Origin: Gemmatimonadota bacterium
GTDB lineage: Bacteria > JAAXHH01
DNA: 64,000 nt
NCBI GenBank assembly: GCA_009837395.1
Contig: VXTP01000030.1
Coordinates: forward strand, 207,211 to 271,210
Direction: 5' to 3'
Within the stretch, counting starts at the first letter, position 1. Each line of letters begins with the position of its first letter. Under the pieces are notes generated by a model. It was not told the DNA's origin, ran no database searches, and saw nothing but the letters and a program-made list of their open reading frames with translations. Position numbers and translations under genes: made by a program. Of this stretch, positions 25,784-33,993 are shown piece by piece.

Positions 25784-26620
25784 ATGAAAAACGTATCTGG
25801 CAGGACCGGCAGGACCGGCAGGTCCGGCAGGTCCGGCACACTCAATAGCCTGATTCCGGGCTTCATGATAGTACTGGCGGCACTTCTCGGCGCCCCCACG
25901 GCCCACGGATCCGAAGACGATCCGGCGATCTGGCGCAAGATGGTGCGCGCATCGACCACCGTGCACGATGTTTTCCTTTCGCGTACGCCCCAGATCGTGA
26001 TCTACGGCAACGGCCTCGTCGTGTTCCGGGACGACGATGCCCAGGCACTGCACCGCTACGTCCGATTGGAAGGTGAAGAAGTACCCGGACTGTACCTCGT
26101 CATGCAGACTACCTTCGGCGTGTCGAGCCTGACCAACGAATGGCTCGATAACGAATTGACCTACGCCAGAAGCATACAGGAGCCCTATCGCGACAACAAC
26201 GACAAGGTGACCATCTGGATCGGCATGCACTCCCCGCCGAGCCTGCACACCTACTCGCCCGCGCTGCTCAAGGCCCGTTCCGTCAACGACGTGATCGCGC
26301 CGGCGTGGAACGCCATGTACAAGTTCAACCTCTTCCTCGCCGGGTTCACCCATCCGAGGGCCGAACCCTACGTCCCCGACCGCGTCGAGATCGCCGTGCA
26401 GCATCTCCCCCGGTACATGGCGGACCAATCCGGTGAAGCCGTGGACTGGCCGCTGGATTCGATCGACCTGGCCGAGGTGAAGGGGAAGCGCCCGCGGGGA
26501 TACCGCACGCTCACCGGATCATCGGCCCGCGAAGCCTACGGGCTGCTGACCGGAAACCAGGTGATCCGCTCCGGCGATCAGCTGTACCTCGTCTGGGTGC
26601 GCCCGGTCCTGCTGCCCTGA
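25784..26620 (+). CDS. Secreted protein of unknown function
   Basis: The 278-residue protein has an N-terminal basic GRTGRTGRSGRSG tail, a hydrophobic segment (LIPGFMIVLAALLGAPTAHG) and then a mature domain. The tail is encoded by 9-bp tandem repeats and lies before the signal-peptide core. The mature part has VFLSRTPQIVIYGNGLVVFR and NAMYKFNLFLAGFTHP; I recognise no family. The Gly/Arg tail is unusual for an n-region but still positively charged. The neighbouring sugar ABC operon converges on it (20 bases between ends). Confidence 0.6.
   Translation: MKNVSGRTGRTGRSGRSGTLNSLIPGFMIVLAALLGAPTAHGSEDDPAIWRKMVRASTTVHDVFLSRTPQIVIYGNGLVVFRDDDAQALHRYVRLEGEEVPGLYLVMQTTFGVSSLTNEWLDNELTYARSIQEPYRDNNDKVTIWIGMHSPPSLHTYSPALLKARSVNDVIAPAWNAMYKFNLFLAGFTHPRAEPYVPDRVEIAVQHLPRYMADQSGEAVDWPLDSIDLAEVKGKRPRGYRTLTGSSAREAYGLLTGNQVIRSGDQLYLVWVRPVLLP
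25799..25838. repeat. 9-bp tandem repeat, about 4.4 units, before signal peptide
   Basis: GGCAGGACC occurs twice and GGCAGGTCC twice in succession, encoding alternating Gly-Arg-Thr and Gly-Arg-Ser of the N-terminal tail. Confidence 0.9.
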
Positions 26621-26640
26621 TTTAACGCCTCCCTTAACCC

Positions 26641-27474
26641 CTATCCCTTCACCGCCCCCAATGCCAATCCCCTGACCATGTACCGCTGCACGAAGGCGAA
26701 CACGGCCAGCGCCGGAAGCAGCGCCAGTGTGGCGCCGGCCATCATGCGGCCCCAGTGAACGTCGTACTTGCTGATGAAGTTGTACAGGCCCACGGGCAGG
26801 GTGAAGGTGGATTCCGAGTTCAGGAACATCACCGCGAAGAGCAGTTCGTTCCAGGCGCCGATGAAGGCGAAGAGAAAGGTGGCGATCAGCCCGGGACGGG
26901 CCAGCGGCACGGCCACGCGCAGGATCGCCCCCATGCGGTTGCACCCGTCCACCATGGCGGCCTCTTCGAGTTCCGATGGGACGCCCGCGAAGAAGCCCTG
27001 CATCATGAGCGTGCAGAAGGGGATGTTCAGCACGGTATATACGATCATCAGGCTGTAGAGCGTATCGAGCAGGCCAAGTATCCGGAAGATGATGAAGAGC
27101 GGGACGATGAGCACTACCACGGGCATCATCTGGGTCGCCAGGAAGACCAGGAGGGTGACCTGGCGTCCCCGGAACCGGTAGCGTGCCAGGGCGTAGCCTC
27201 CCAGCACGGACACGGTGAGCGTGCAGGCCGAGGCCAGGCTGGCGACCGTGAGGCTGTTGGAGAAGAACCGGGGGATGTCGGTGCGCAGGAAGACCTCGGC
27301 GTAGTGTTCCAGCGTCGGCGCTGACGGGAAATACCGCAGGGGCCACACGAAGAGGTCCTGCGCCGGCGTAAGGGAAGTCGCCACCATCCAGTACACGGGA
27401 AAAACGGCGAAGGCGAAAAACGCGCACAGTCCGGTGAACTGAACCAGCCGGCGCATTGGATGCATGCGGATCAT
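26641..27474 (-). CDS. Sugar ABC transporter permease (MalG-like)
   Basis: The 277-residue protein has six probable helices and the EAA coupling loop ELEEAAMVDGCNRMGAILRV, as in carbohydrate uptake type I (CUT1) permeases of the MalG/UgpE group. FPVYWMVATSLTP near the N-terminus and LPVGLYNFI after helix five also fit. It is the last gene of a minus-strand cluster of arabinofuranosidase, two binding proteins and two permeases. No ATPase is in the cluster; CUT1 systems often share one elsewhere. Confidence 0.92.
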   Translation of the reverse strand: MIRMHPMRRLVQFTGLCAFFAFAVFPVYWMVATSLTPAQDLFVWPLRYFPSAPTLEHYAEVFLRTDIPRFFSNSLTVASLASACTLTVSVLGGYALARYRFRGRQVTLLVFLATQMMPVVVLIVPLFIIFRILGLLDTLYSLMIVYTVLNIPFCTLMMQGFFAGVPSELEEAAMVDGCNRMGAILRVAVPLARPGLIATFLFAFIGAWNELLFAVMFLNSESTFTLPVGLYNFISKYDVHWGRMMAGATLALLPALAVFAFVQRYMVRGLALGAVKG

Positions 27475-27497
27475 CGTCTATGCCTCATATGGCGGCC

Positions 27498-28379
27498 TCA
27501 TATGGCGGCCTCGTCGCCGTAGAACCGGGTGACGCGGAGGAATACGGCGGTGAAGGCCAGGGAGACCACGGTCAGCGCCACGCCCAGGGCGGCCGAATAC
27601 CCGAAATCCAGGCCCAGGAAGGCCTTCTGGAACACGTAGAGCGCCAGGGTGCGGGAAGCCCCGGCCGGACCGCCCCCGGTCATGACCCAGATCAGGTCCG
27701 CCCAGTTGAAGATCCAGATCGCCCGGAGCAGAATGGTAATGACGATGGCCGGTTTCACCATGGGAGCGGTGACGCGCCAGAAGGACTGCCAGGCCGTGGC
27801 GCCGTCCATGTCGGCCGCTTCGTACAGGCTCGGCGGGATGGCCTGCAGGGCGGCGTAGAGCATGACGGCGAAGAAGGTGACCCCGAACCAGATATTTGCG
27901 AGCACGCAGGAGAGGAGCGCCGTCTCCTCGCGGGACAGGAACCCGACTTTCTGTTCCAACAGTCCGGCCCGGATGAGCAGGTCGTTGACCAGCCCGAATT
28001 CCCCGTTCAGCAGCCAGGCCCAGATAATGGCGATCAGGAAGCCCGATACCGCCCACGGCGCGAAGACGATGGCCTGGAAGATCCCCCGGCCCCTGAACCG
28101 CGCGCTGTTGAGCAGCAGCGCCAGGCAGAAGCCGAGCAGGAACTGGAAGCACAGCGATACGACCACCCAGACCACGGAGTTCCACAGGCTCCGCCAGAAG
28201 TACTCGTCCCCGAGCATAATGGCGTACTGGTCCAATCCGACGAAGGGCGTATTGAGGGGATCCATGAGCTGGTATTCCCGCAGAGACAGCAGGAACACCG
28301 TGGCCATGGGGTAGAACAGGAATCCCGCGATGAGCAGGTAGGCCGGCGCCAGGAGCAGGTAGGGATCGGCCTTCTTCAT
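27498..28379 (-). CDS. Sugar ABC transporter permease (MalF/UgpA-like)
   Basis: The 293-residue protein is the CUT1 partner permease: YLLLAPAYLLIAGFLFYPM at the N-terminus, and the EAA loop SLYEAADMDGATAWQSFWRV. It starts inside the stop of the binding-protein gene (ATGA overlap at 28376-28379), so the two are translationally coupled. It is followed by the MalG-like gene after 23 bases, a spacer that contains a short direct repeat of CATATGGCGGCCT. Transports an oligosaccharide, most likely arabinose-containing given the gene context. Confidence 0.92.
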   Translation of the reverse strand: MKKADPYLLLAPAYLLIAGFLFYPMATVFLLSLREYQLMDPLNTPFVGLDQYAIMLGDEYFWRSLWNSVVWVVVSLCFQFLLGFCLALLLNSARFRGRGIFQAIVFAPWAVSGFLIAIIWAWLLNGEFGLVNDLLIRAGLLEQKVGFLSREETALLSCVLANIWFGVTFFAVMLYAALQAIPPSLYEAADMDGATAWQSFWRVTAPMVKPAIVITILLRAIWIFNWADLIWVMTGGGPAGASRTLALYVFQKAFLGLDFGYSAALGVALTVVSLAFTAVFLRVTRFYGDEAAI

Positions 28380-29746
28380 GGCTCGAGGGGTTGCCGGGGC
28401 GGCCGGGGCGTATCGGGACCGTGGCGTTCCACGTAACGCTGCTGGGCCCGGCCCAGGAAGCCGGCCAGCCGGTCGAGTGTTTCCCGCGGCGACTGCCGGC
28501 CGAGGAGCATCTTCTGCTGTTCCTCGGTGACCAGCACCTCGATGAATTCACCCATTTCGGGCAGGTAGCTCGGGTACCAGTTCTGTAGCAGCCTCGTATC
28601 GGTGGCCATGTCCATGAACGGGCGCAGGAACCCCTGGCCGAAGTAGGGGTCGTCCATGCCCTGATTCACCGTCGGCAGCACGCTCGCGTCCTTGCTGTAG
28701 GCGATGAGCTGCTCCGGCGACATCATCCATTCGTAGAACGCCAGGGCGCCGTCGGGGTTCTTCGCCTCCCTGGAAATCGACAGGATCCAGATATCGTTGG
28801 AGGCCACGTGGGCCCGGGGTCCGGCGGGCATGGGCGCCGTGACCAGGGTCGATTCGTCCATGCCGTGATCCAGGCAGGTGCGCACCACTTCCGGGTCCTG
28901 CTCGATGCAGCCGCAGATCCCGGACCAGAATCCCTGCACCAGTTCGTTGTATCCCCAGTTCACCGCGTCCGCCGGCGCCAGCCCGTCCCGGTAGAGATCG
29001 TTCCAGTAGGCCAGCCCTTCCACGTGTTCCGGGCTGTTGATGATGCAGTGCTGGTCCCCGTCGAACCATTCGTTCGTACCGGAGAACTCCTCCAGGATGG
29101 GCCACCAGGTCCAGAAGCCCCCACGGGCTCCGCGCAGGGCGTAGCCGTAACGGCCCCGGTCCCGGTCGGTGATCTGCTCCAGCAACGCGCGCCAGCCGGC
29201 CCGCGTCGCCGCGGGTTCCAGTCCCTGCTCGTCCAGCCACCGGCGACGGTAGAACATGGCCCGCGTCGTCAGCTCCAGGGGCAGGCCGTAGACCCGGCCT
29301 TCCTCGATGGCCGTACTGCTCTCGCACCGGAGCAGCGCCGTCCGCGTGAAGGCGTCGCGGTGGGGCCAGAATGCATACCAGGACGTCAGGTCCTCGATGG
29401 CGCCCATGGCCCGGAACTCGGCCATCCACTGGCCCGTCGCCGTAATCACGTCGGGCGGGTTGCCGCCGGCGATCATGGTGAGCAGCTTGGCGTGGCCCTG
29501 GTCCCACGGCACGGGCATCACTTCCACGCGCAGATCGTCCCGCAAGGCCATGAAGCGGTCGACCTGGCGGGCGAGGGCCTGGTTCTTCACTTCGCCCATC
29601 GGACTGAAGACCGTGACGGTCCGGCGGTCGTCCCCACCTCCGCAGCCCAGCACGGCCGCGCCCGCGGCGGCGGTTCCGCCGAGCCGCAGCATATCGCGGC
29701 GGGTGAGTTTACGGATTCTCCTGAGGGGTCTGGCGTGATGAGGCAT
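28376..29746 (-). CDS. Sugar ABC transporter solute-binding protein (copy 2)
   Basis: The 456-residue protein has a twin-arginine-like N-terminus (KLTRRDMLRLGG) running into a lipobox (AVLGC), so it is exported and lipid anchored. The mature part has the family 1 binding-protein order: VTVFSPM near the start, VEVMPVPWDQGHAKLLTMI and RYGYALRGARGGFW in the middle, NIWILS and EEQQKMLLGRQSPRETLDR at the C-terminus. The same blocks occur in the adjacent upstream gene, so the two arose by tandem duplication and have diverged mainly in the N-terminal half. It is coupled to the MalF-like permease gene. Confidence 0.9.
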   Translation of the reverse strand: MPHHARPLRRIRKLTRRDMLRLGGTAAAGAAVLGCGGGDDRRTVTVFSPMGEVKNQALARQVDRFMALRDDLRVEVMPVPWDQGHAKLLTMIAGGNPPDVITATGQWMAEFRAMGAIEDLTSWYAFWPHRDAFTRTALLRCESSTAIEEGRVYGLPLELTTRAMFYRRRWLDEQGLEPAATRAGWRALLEQITDRDRGRYGYALRGARGGFWTWWPILEEFSGTNEWFDGDQHCIINSPEHVEGLAYWNDLYRDGLAPADAVNWGYNELVQGFWSGICGCIEQDPEVVRTCLDHGMDESTLVTAPMPAGPRAHVASNDIWILSISREAKNPDGALAFYEWMMSPEQLIAYSKDASVLPTVNQGMDDPYFGQGFLRPFMDMATDTRLLQNWYPSYLPEMGEFIEVLVTEEQQKMLLGRQSPRETLDRLAGFLGRAQQRYVERHGPDTPRPPRQPLEP

Positions 29747-29831
29747 CGTGTGTGTTTCTCAACAGCGAATCGGCCGCTTGCGCGGGCCAGCGCGCTGTCC
29801 GCACTGTCGTTTGGCGTGGATTATTGACGCG

Positions 29832-31223
29832 CTATGCCGGCGGCCTCGGCGTATCCGGCCCGTACCGGTCCACGTATTTCTTCTGCGCCCGGGTCATGAA
29901 GTCGGCCAGCCGGTCGAGCGTCTCCCGGGGAGACTGCCGCTTCAGCAGCATCTTCTGTTGTTCCTCGGTCACCCGCACCTCCAGAAACTCCCCCATCTCC
30001 GGCAGGTAGTTGGGATACCAGTTCTGCAGGATGGCCGGATCCGTAACCATTTCCACGAAAGACCGGTAGAGACCCTGCCCGAAGGCGGGGTCCTCCATCG
30101 CACTGGCGAAGGGCGGGATCATGTTGACGTCCCTGCAGTACCGGAGCCGCTGCTCGGGCGCCATCAGCCAGCCGAGGAACGTCCAGGCTTCGTCCTTGTT
30201 GGGGGAGGCCGACGACATGGATGTATACCCCCCGTCGGACAGGGCCACGCGGGCCCTGGGACCGGCGGGCATGACCGTGATGGCGAGGCGGTCCTCGTCC
30301 AGGCCGTGCTCCAGGCAGGTCCGGACGACCTCCGGGTCCTGCTCCATCGTGCCGCAGAGCCCCGACCAGAACCCCTGCACCAGTTCGTTGAAACCCCAGT
30401 TCAGCGAGTCGGGCGGCGCGAGGCCGTCCTGGTAGAGGTCGTTCCAGTAGGACAGGCCCGCCACGTGGTCCGGACTGTTGATGATGCACCGGTGGTCTTC
30501 GTCGAACCAGGCGTTCGACCCGGCGAATTCCTGGGCGATGGCCCACCACGACCAGAAACCGCCCCGGGCCCCCCGGAGCGCGTAACCGTAACGCTGGCGG
30601 GACGGGTCCGTGATCCGCTCGAGTAGCGCGCGCCACTCCTCGCGCGTCTCCGCCGGCGCCAGGCCGTGTTCGTCTAGCCACTCGGTGCGGTAGAACATGG
30701 AACGGACGGCCACCTCCGTGGGCAGGCCGAATACCTGGTCCCCGTCGAAGGCCATGGTCGCCCGGGTCAGCCTTTTCACCTGTTCTGAATAGCCCTGGAG
30801 ATGGGGCCAGTCCCGCACCCACGGTCCGAGGTCCTCGAGGGCGCCCATAGCCCGGAACTCGGTCACCCACCAGCTGGGAATGGTCATGACATCGGGCGGC
30901 GCGCCGCCCAGGATGGCGGTGAGGTATTTCGAATGGGCCTGGTCCCAGGGCACCTTGATGTGCTCGATCCGGATCCCGGGATGGATCTCCATGAACTCCG
31001 CGATGAGCGGTTCCAGAGACCGGTGTTTCTCCAGCGTCTGGGCCGTCATGAAGCGCACGGTCGTCCGGTCAGCCTGGCCCGTCTGGCCCGCCCCGTCGTC
31101 ACCGCCTCCGCCGCAACCGGTCACGGCCGCGCCGAGCAGGGCACTGCCTCCGAGCAGGGCGCCACCGCCGATTTTAAGGGCTTCGCGGCGGGTCAGTTTC
31201 CGTGGTTTGGCAGATGCGGTCAT
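29832..31223 (-). CDS. Sugar ABC transporter solute-binding protein (copy 1)
   Basis: The 463-residue protein begins KLTRREALKIGGG, a twin-arginine-like signal, and has a lipobox ending GAAVTGC. Like its paralogue downstream it contains VPWDQAHSKYLTAILGG, RYGYALRGARGGFW, NELVQGFWSGLCG and EEQQKMLLKRQSPRETLDR. It lies 85 bases upstream of copy 2. Two binding proteins on one permease pair would widen the range of sugars imported, if both are expressed. A function for arabino-oligosaccharides is inferred from the arabinofuranosidase gene upstream. Confidence 0.9.
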   Translation of the reverse strand: MTASAKPRKLTRREALKIGGGALLGGSALLGAAVTGCGGGGDDGAGQTGQADRTTVRFMTAQTLEKHRSLEPLIAEFMEIHPGIRIEHIKVPWDQAHSKYLTAILGGAPPDVMTIPSWWVTEFRAMGALEDLGPWVRDWPHLQGYSEQVKRLTRATMAFDGDQVFGLPTEVAVRSMFYRTEWLDEHGLAPAETREEWRALLERITDPSRQRYGYALRGARGGFWSWWAIAQEFAGSNAWFDEDHRCIINSPDHVAGLSYWNDLYQDGLAPPDSLNWGFNELVQGFWSGLCGTMEQDPEVVRTCLEHGLDEDRLAITVMPAGPRARVALSDGGYTSMSSASPNKDEAWTFLGWLMAPEQRLRYCRDVNMIPPFASAMEDPAFGQGLYRSFVEMVTDPAILQNWYPNYLPEMGEFLEVRVTEEQQKMLLKRQSPRETLDRLADFMTRAQKKYVDRYGPDTPRPPA

Positions 31224-31277
31224 GGGATGGATGGAACTTCGATGCGGCTGTCACGGAAGTCGTGGCGCCGAAGGGTC

Positions 31278-31336
31278 GCGGCCCGGGCGGCGCGGTAAGG
31301 GCGGTGGCAGCGGCCCGGGCGGCGCGGTAAGGGCGG
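31278..31336. repeat. 27-bp direct repeat in spacer before binding-protein gene
   Basis: Two identical 27-base copies (31278-31304 and 31310-31336), each with GCGGCCCGGGCGGC and GGTAAGGGCGG, are separated by five bases. They lie in the spacer between the arabinofuranosidase and binding-protein genes, just past the arabinofuranosidase stop. No coding role. Confidence 0.9.
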
Positions 31337-31342
31337 CGCGGC

Positions 31343-32842
31343 CTACCACTCCTCGAGTTCGAAGGTCATCGCCGCGAAGGACAGCGGGGGAAGAAAACAC
31401 TGGCACCTGCCCCCGGCGACCTTGATCTCCCGGTAGGGCTGCTTACCGACCAGGTCGGGTTGCTCGAATGAATTGGCCGCCTTCGGGTCCTGGCCTCCGG
31501 TGAGTATCTCTGCGCTGACCAGCGATTCGATCGACCGGTCTTCGAGCACGATACGCAGGGGCACGTCGGTGTCCGTGCTGCGGTTCGTGACGAAGACGTG
31601 CAGTTTACGGTCATGCTGGATCATGGCGGCGTCGATGAAGTTCACCCGCCCGTAGCTTTCGCTCATGTAACCCGCGCCGTCCACGAAGGTCCGGAGCGAC
31701 GTGCCTTCCTGCCGCCCCGCGTACATGGTGAAGGGGTGGTAAATGGACTGTACGAGCAGGTCGTCTCCCCGGGTAATCAGCGGGGCGATGACGTTGACGA
31801 TCTGGGCGATGTTCGCGATGCGGACCGAGTCGGCGTGGCGCACGAAGCTGTTCAGGAAACCGGACACGACGAGGGCGTCTTCGAGATTGTAGACCTCTTC
31901 CACCAGGTGCGGCGCGAATTTGCCCTCTCCGTCCGTCTCGCGGTTCTTGTACCAGACATTCCATTCGTCGAAGCACAGGTACGTGCGCTTGTTGCTCCGG
32001 CGCCTGGCCTGGACGAAACGGCACACCGCGTCCATCTCCTCGATCTGCCGGTCGATGGAGTTCGTGACCGCCAGGTAGTCCGGCGTATCGTCCTTCGGGT
32101 TGCCCACGTAACGATGCAGGCTGATGTAGTCGGCGTAATCGCCCAGGTAGTCGAGGACCTGCCGGTCCCATTCCATGTAGGTGTCGAACATGTCCACGGA
32201 GCAGGAACCGCAGGCGACCAGTTCGATCCGCCGGTCCGCGTCCTTCATCATCTTCGCGGCCTGCTGGGCCCGGATCGCGTACTGGTCCGCCGGCACGTGC
32301 CCGAGCTGCCAGTGGCCGTCCATCTCGTTGCCCAGGCACCACAGGGCGACGTCGTAGGGCATCTCCTCCCCGTTGCCCACCCGGATGTCGGCGAAGTTTG
32401 TGCCCGCGGGACAGTTGCAGTACTCGACCCAGTTCCGGGCTTCCTCGGGCGAGCCCGTGCCGAGGTTGACCGTGAGCATGGGCCGCCAGTTCATTTTACG
32501 GCACAGCCGGATGAACTCGTCGGTGCCGAACGCGTTCGGCTCGATACTCTGCCAGGCGAGTTCGCGCACGGTGGGACGCAGCGTCTGCGGGCCCACGCCG
32601 TCCATCCAGTGGTAGCCGGACACGAAGTTTCCGCCGGGATACCGCATGACGGTCATGGACTGATGTTTCATCGCATCCATGACGTCCGTGCGGAACCCGT
32701 CCTCGTCCGCGTGACTGCAGTCCGGGTCGAACACGCCCTCATAGACGGCCCTGCCGATGTGCTCCAGGAATCCGCCGAAGATCCTCGGATCGACCGGTGC
32801 GATCTGGAATTTCGTGTGGGCGTATAGTGTCGTCTGTCGCAT
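31343..32842 (-). CDS. abfA: Alpha-L-arabinofuranosidase (GH51)
   Basis: The 499-residue protein fits GH51: it opens IDPRIFGGFLEHIGRAVYEG-like (PVDPRIFGGFLEHIGRAVYE), has MRYPGGNFVSGYHW, the acid/base motif WCLGNEMDGHW and the nucleophile motif LCFDEWNVWY. The C-terminal beta domain ends FLPPLSFAAMTFELE. No signal peptide, so it acts in the cytoplasm on imported arabino-oligosaccharides. It is the first gene of the ABC transport cluster to its left, giving a coherent arabinan/arabinoxylan-oligosaccharide use unit. The start has no strong Shine-Dalgarno but the N-terminus matches the family. Confidence 0.95.
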   Translation of the reverse strand: MRQTTLYAHTKFQIAPVDPRIFGGFLEHIGRAVYEGVFDPDCSHADEDGFRTDVMDAMKHQSMTVMRYPGGNFVSGYHWMDGVGPQTLRPTVRELAWQSIEPNAFGTDEFIRLCRKMNWRPMLTVNLGTGSPEEARNWVEYCNCPAGTNFADIRVGNGEEMPYDVALWCLGNEMDGHWQLGHVPADQYAIRAQQAAKMMKDADRRIELVACGSCSVDMFDTYMEWDRQVLDYLGDYADYISLHRYVGNPKDDTPDYLAVTNSIDRQIEEMDAVCRFVQARRRSNKRTYLCFDEWNVWYKNRETDGEGKFAPHLVEEVYNLEDALVVSGFLNSFVRHADSVRIANIAQIVNVIAPLITRGDDLLVQSIYHPFTMYAGRQEGTSLRTFVDGAGYMSESYGRVNFIDAAMIQHDRKLHVFVTNRSTDTDVPLRIVLEDRSIESLVSAEILTGGQDPKAANSFEQPDLVGKQPYREIKVAGGRCQCFLPPLSFAAMTFELEEW

Positions 32843-32862
32843 GCGGCCCGCGTTCCCTTCGG

Positions 32863-32907
32863 GTTTACACTACCTGGCTTTACGCCACCTGGCTTTACGC
32901 CACCTGG
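32863..32907. repeat. 15-bp tandem repeat, 3 units, at RNase HIII 3' end
   Basis: CTTTACGCCACCTGG occurs at 32878 and 32893, with a diverged copy at 32863. The last copy covers the stop codon of the RNase HIII gene (32895-32897); the others lie just beyond it. Confidence 0.88.
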
Positions 32908-33926
32908 GCCGTGGTCTTGTAGTGCATCTTGGCCACGGAAGGCAGCTTGTCCACGCCATGCCGTTCGACGTATTTCCTTCCGGCGGCGACGACCGGCGCG
33001 CCCGCGCCCTTGGGCAGGGTAAGGCCGGCCTCAACCGACAGTCTTTCCAGGTATTCCAGGAACCGGTCCCGGGCGAGAATGGACGCTGCGGCGACAGCCA
33101 GGTACCGCTCTCCCCGGTGTTCCTGGATCAGTTCGATCTCACGGCCCTTTTTCATGAGCCGGGATCGAATGTAGCTTTCGTTGCCGAACTGATCCGTCAC
33201 GGCCAGAGGGCACGGGGCGCTTTCCAGCAAACTCTCGATGGTGCGGGCGTGTCCCCAGGCCAGGAGATGGTTGAGATTCCTGCCTTCTCGCCGGAACTCC
33301 TCGTACAGCGTGTTGTACCGTTCCGGCGGTATGATCACCTCGCGGTATTTCCCGACGCAGATCCGCCTGATCTCGGCCGCCAGCTTGCGGCAGGTGGCGT
33401 CGCCCAGCTTCTTGGAATCCCGGATGCCCAGGGTCACCAGTTGTTTCCGGGTCCCGGTTTCGACCAGGACGCCGCCCACCACCAGCGGACCGAAATAATC
33501 GCCCTTGCCGGACTCGTCCGTCCCGATGTGGGGAAGGGGAAGCTTCCGGGTCCCGGCGCCGCCGGATCCATTGCCGCCGCCGGATCCATTGCCGCCGCCG
33601 GATCCATTGCCGCCGCCGGATCCATTGCCGCCGCCGGATCCATCGCCGCCCGCTTCAACGGGCTCCTCCAGGAAGGGCGACAGCACGTGCAGGATCACCT
33701 GGAGGAGATGATCCGCCTTGCCCTGGATCATCAGGGTGCCTTTCCGGTACTGCTTGAGGACCAGCTTTTCCCCTTCGTCCTCGAATGCCAGTACCCAGTC
33801 GCACCAGTCTTCGGTCCTGCGCTCCGTCGGGCCAAGGTTTTCCAGGGCCTCGAGGATCCCGCGCCGCGTGCCGGCGTCGGCGATATCGTATCTACGGGAT
33901 ACGGGTTCCGGTTTGCCTCGGTTCAT
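32895..33926 (-). CDS. rnhC: Ribonuclease HIII with natural Gly-Ser-Asn linker
   Basis: The 343-residue protein has the N-terminal substrate-binding (TBP-like) domain of RNase HIII, ending KADHLLQVILHVLSPFLEE, then the catalytic domain starting GTDESGKGDYFGP, with the catalytic DES and KGD. Further motifs are IRDSKKL, AVTDQFG and AAASILARDRFL. It removes RNA from RNA/DNA hybrids. Between the domains is a linker of five GGNGSG-type units encoded by exact 18-bp repeats. I choose the ATG at 33926 (GGAAAG nine bases upstream); the frame stays open to a GTG at 34010, overlapping thyX by 17 bases. Confidence 0.93.
   Translation of the reverse strand: MNRGKPEPVSRRYDIADAGTRRGILEALENLGPTERRTEDWCDWVLAFEDEGEKLVLKQYRKGTLMIQGKADHLLQVILHVLSPFLEEPVEAGGDGSGGGNGSGGGNGSGGGNGSGGGNGSGGAGTRKLPLPHIGTDESGKGDYFGPLVVGGVLVETGTRKQLVTLGIRDSKKLGDATCRKLAAEIRRICVGKYREVIIPPERYNTLYEEFRREGRNLNHLLAWGHARTIESLLESAPCPLAVTDQFGNESYIRSRLMKKGREIELIQEHRGERYLAVAAASILARDRFLEYLERLSVEAGLTLPKGAGAPVVAAGRKYVERHGVDKLPSVAKMHYKTTAQVA
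33558..33647. repeat. 18-bp tandem repeat, 5 units, in RNase HIII linker
   Basis: GCCGCCGGATCCATTGCC is repeated four times without change and a fifth time with one mismatch. It encodes the Gly-Ser-Gly-Gly-Gly-Asn-type flexible linker between the two RNase HIII domains. Confidence 0.97.
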
Positions 33927-33993
33927 CGGTAACTGCTTTCCGGTCATGCCCGGCCGCTCGCTGCCGGGCGTCCGGTCATCGACCCGCCTGACG

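Noticed and set aside
28376-31223. The two binding-protein genes as one gene split by a frameshift
   Set aside because: Each has its own Tat/lipoprotein signal and complete C-terminus, with a spacer between; they are paralogues.
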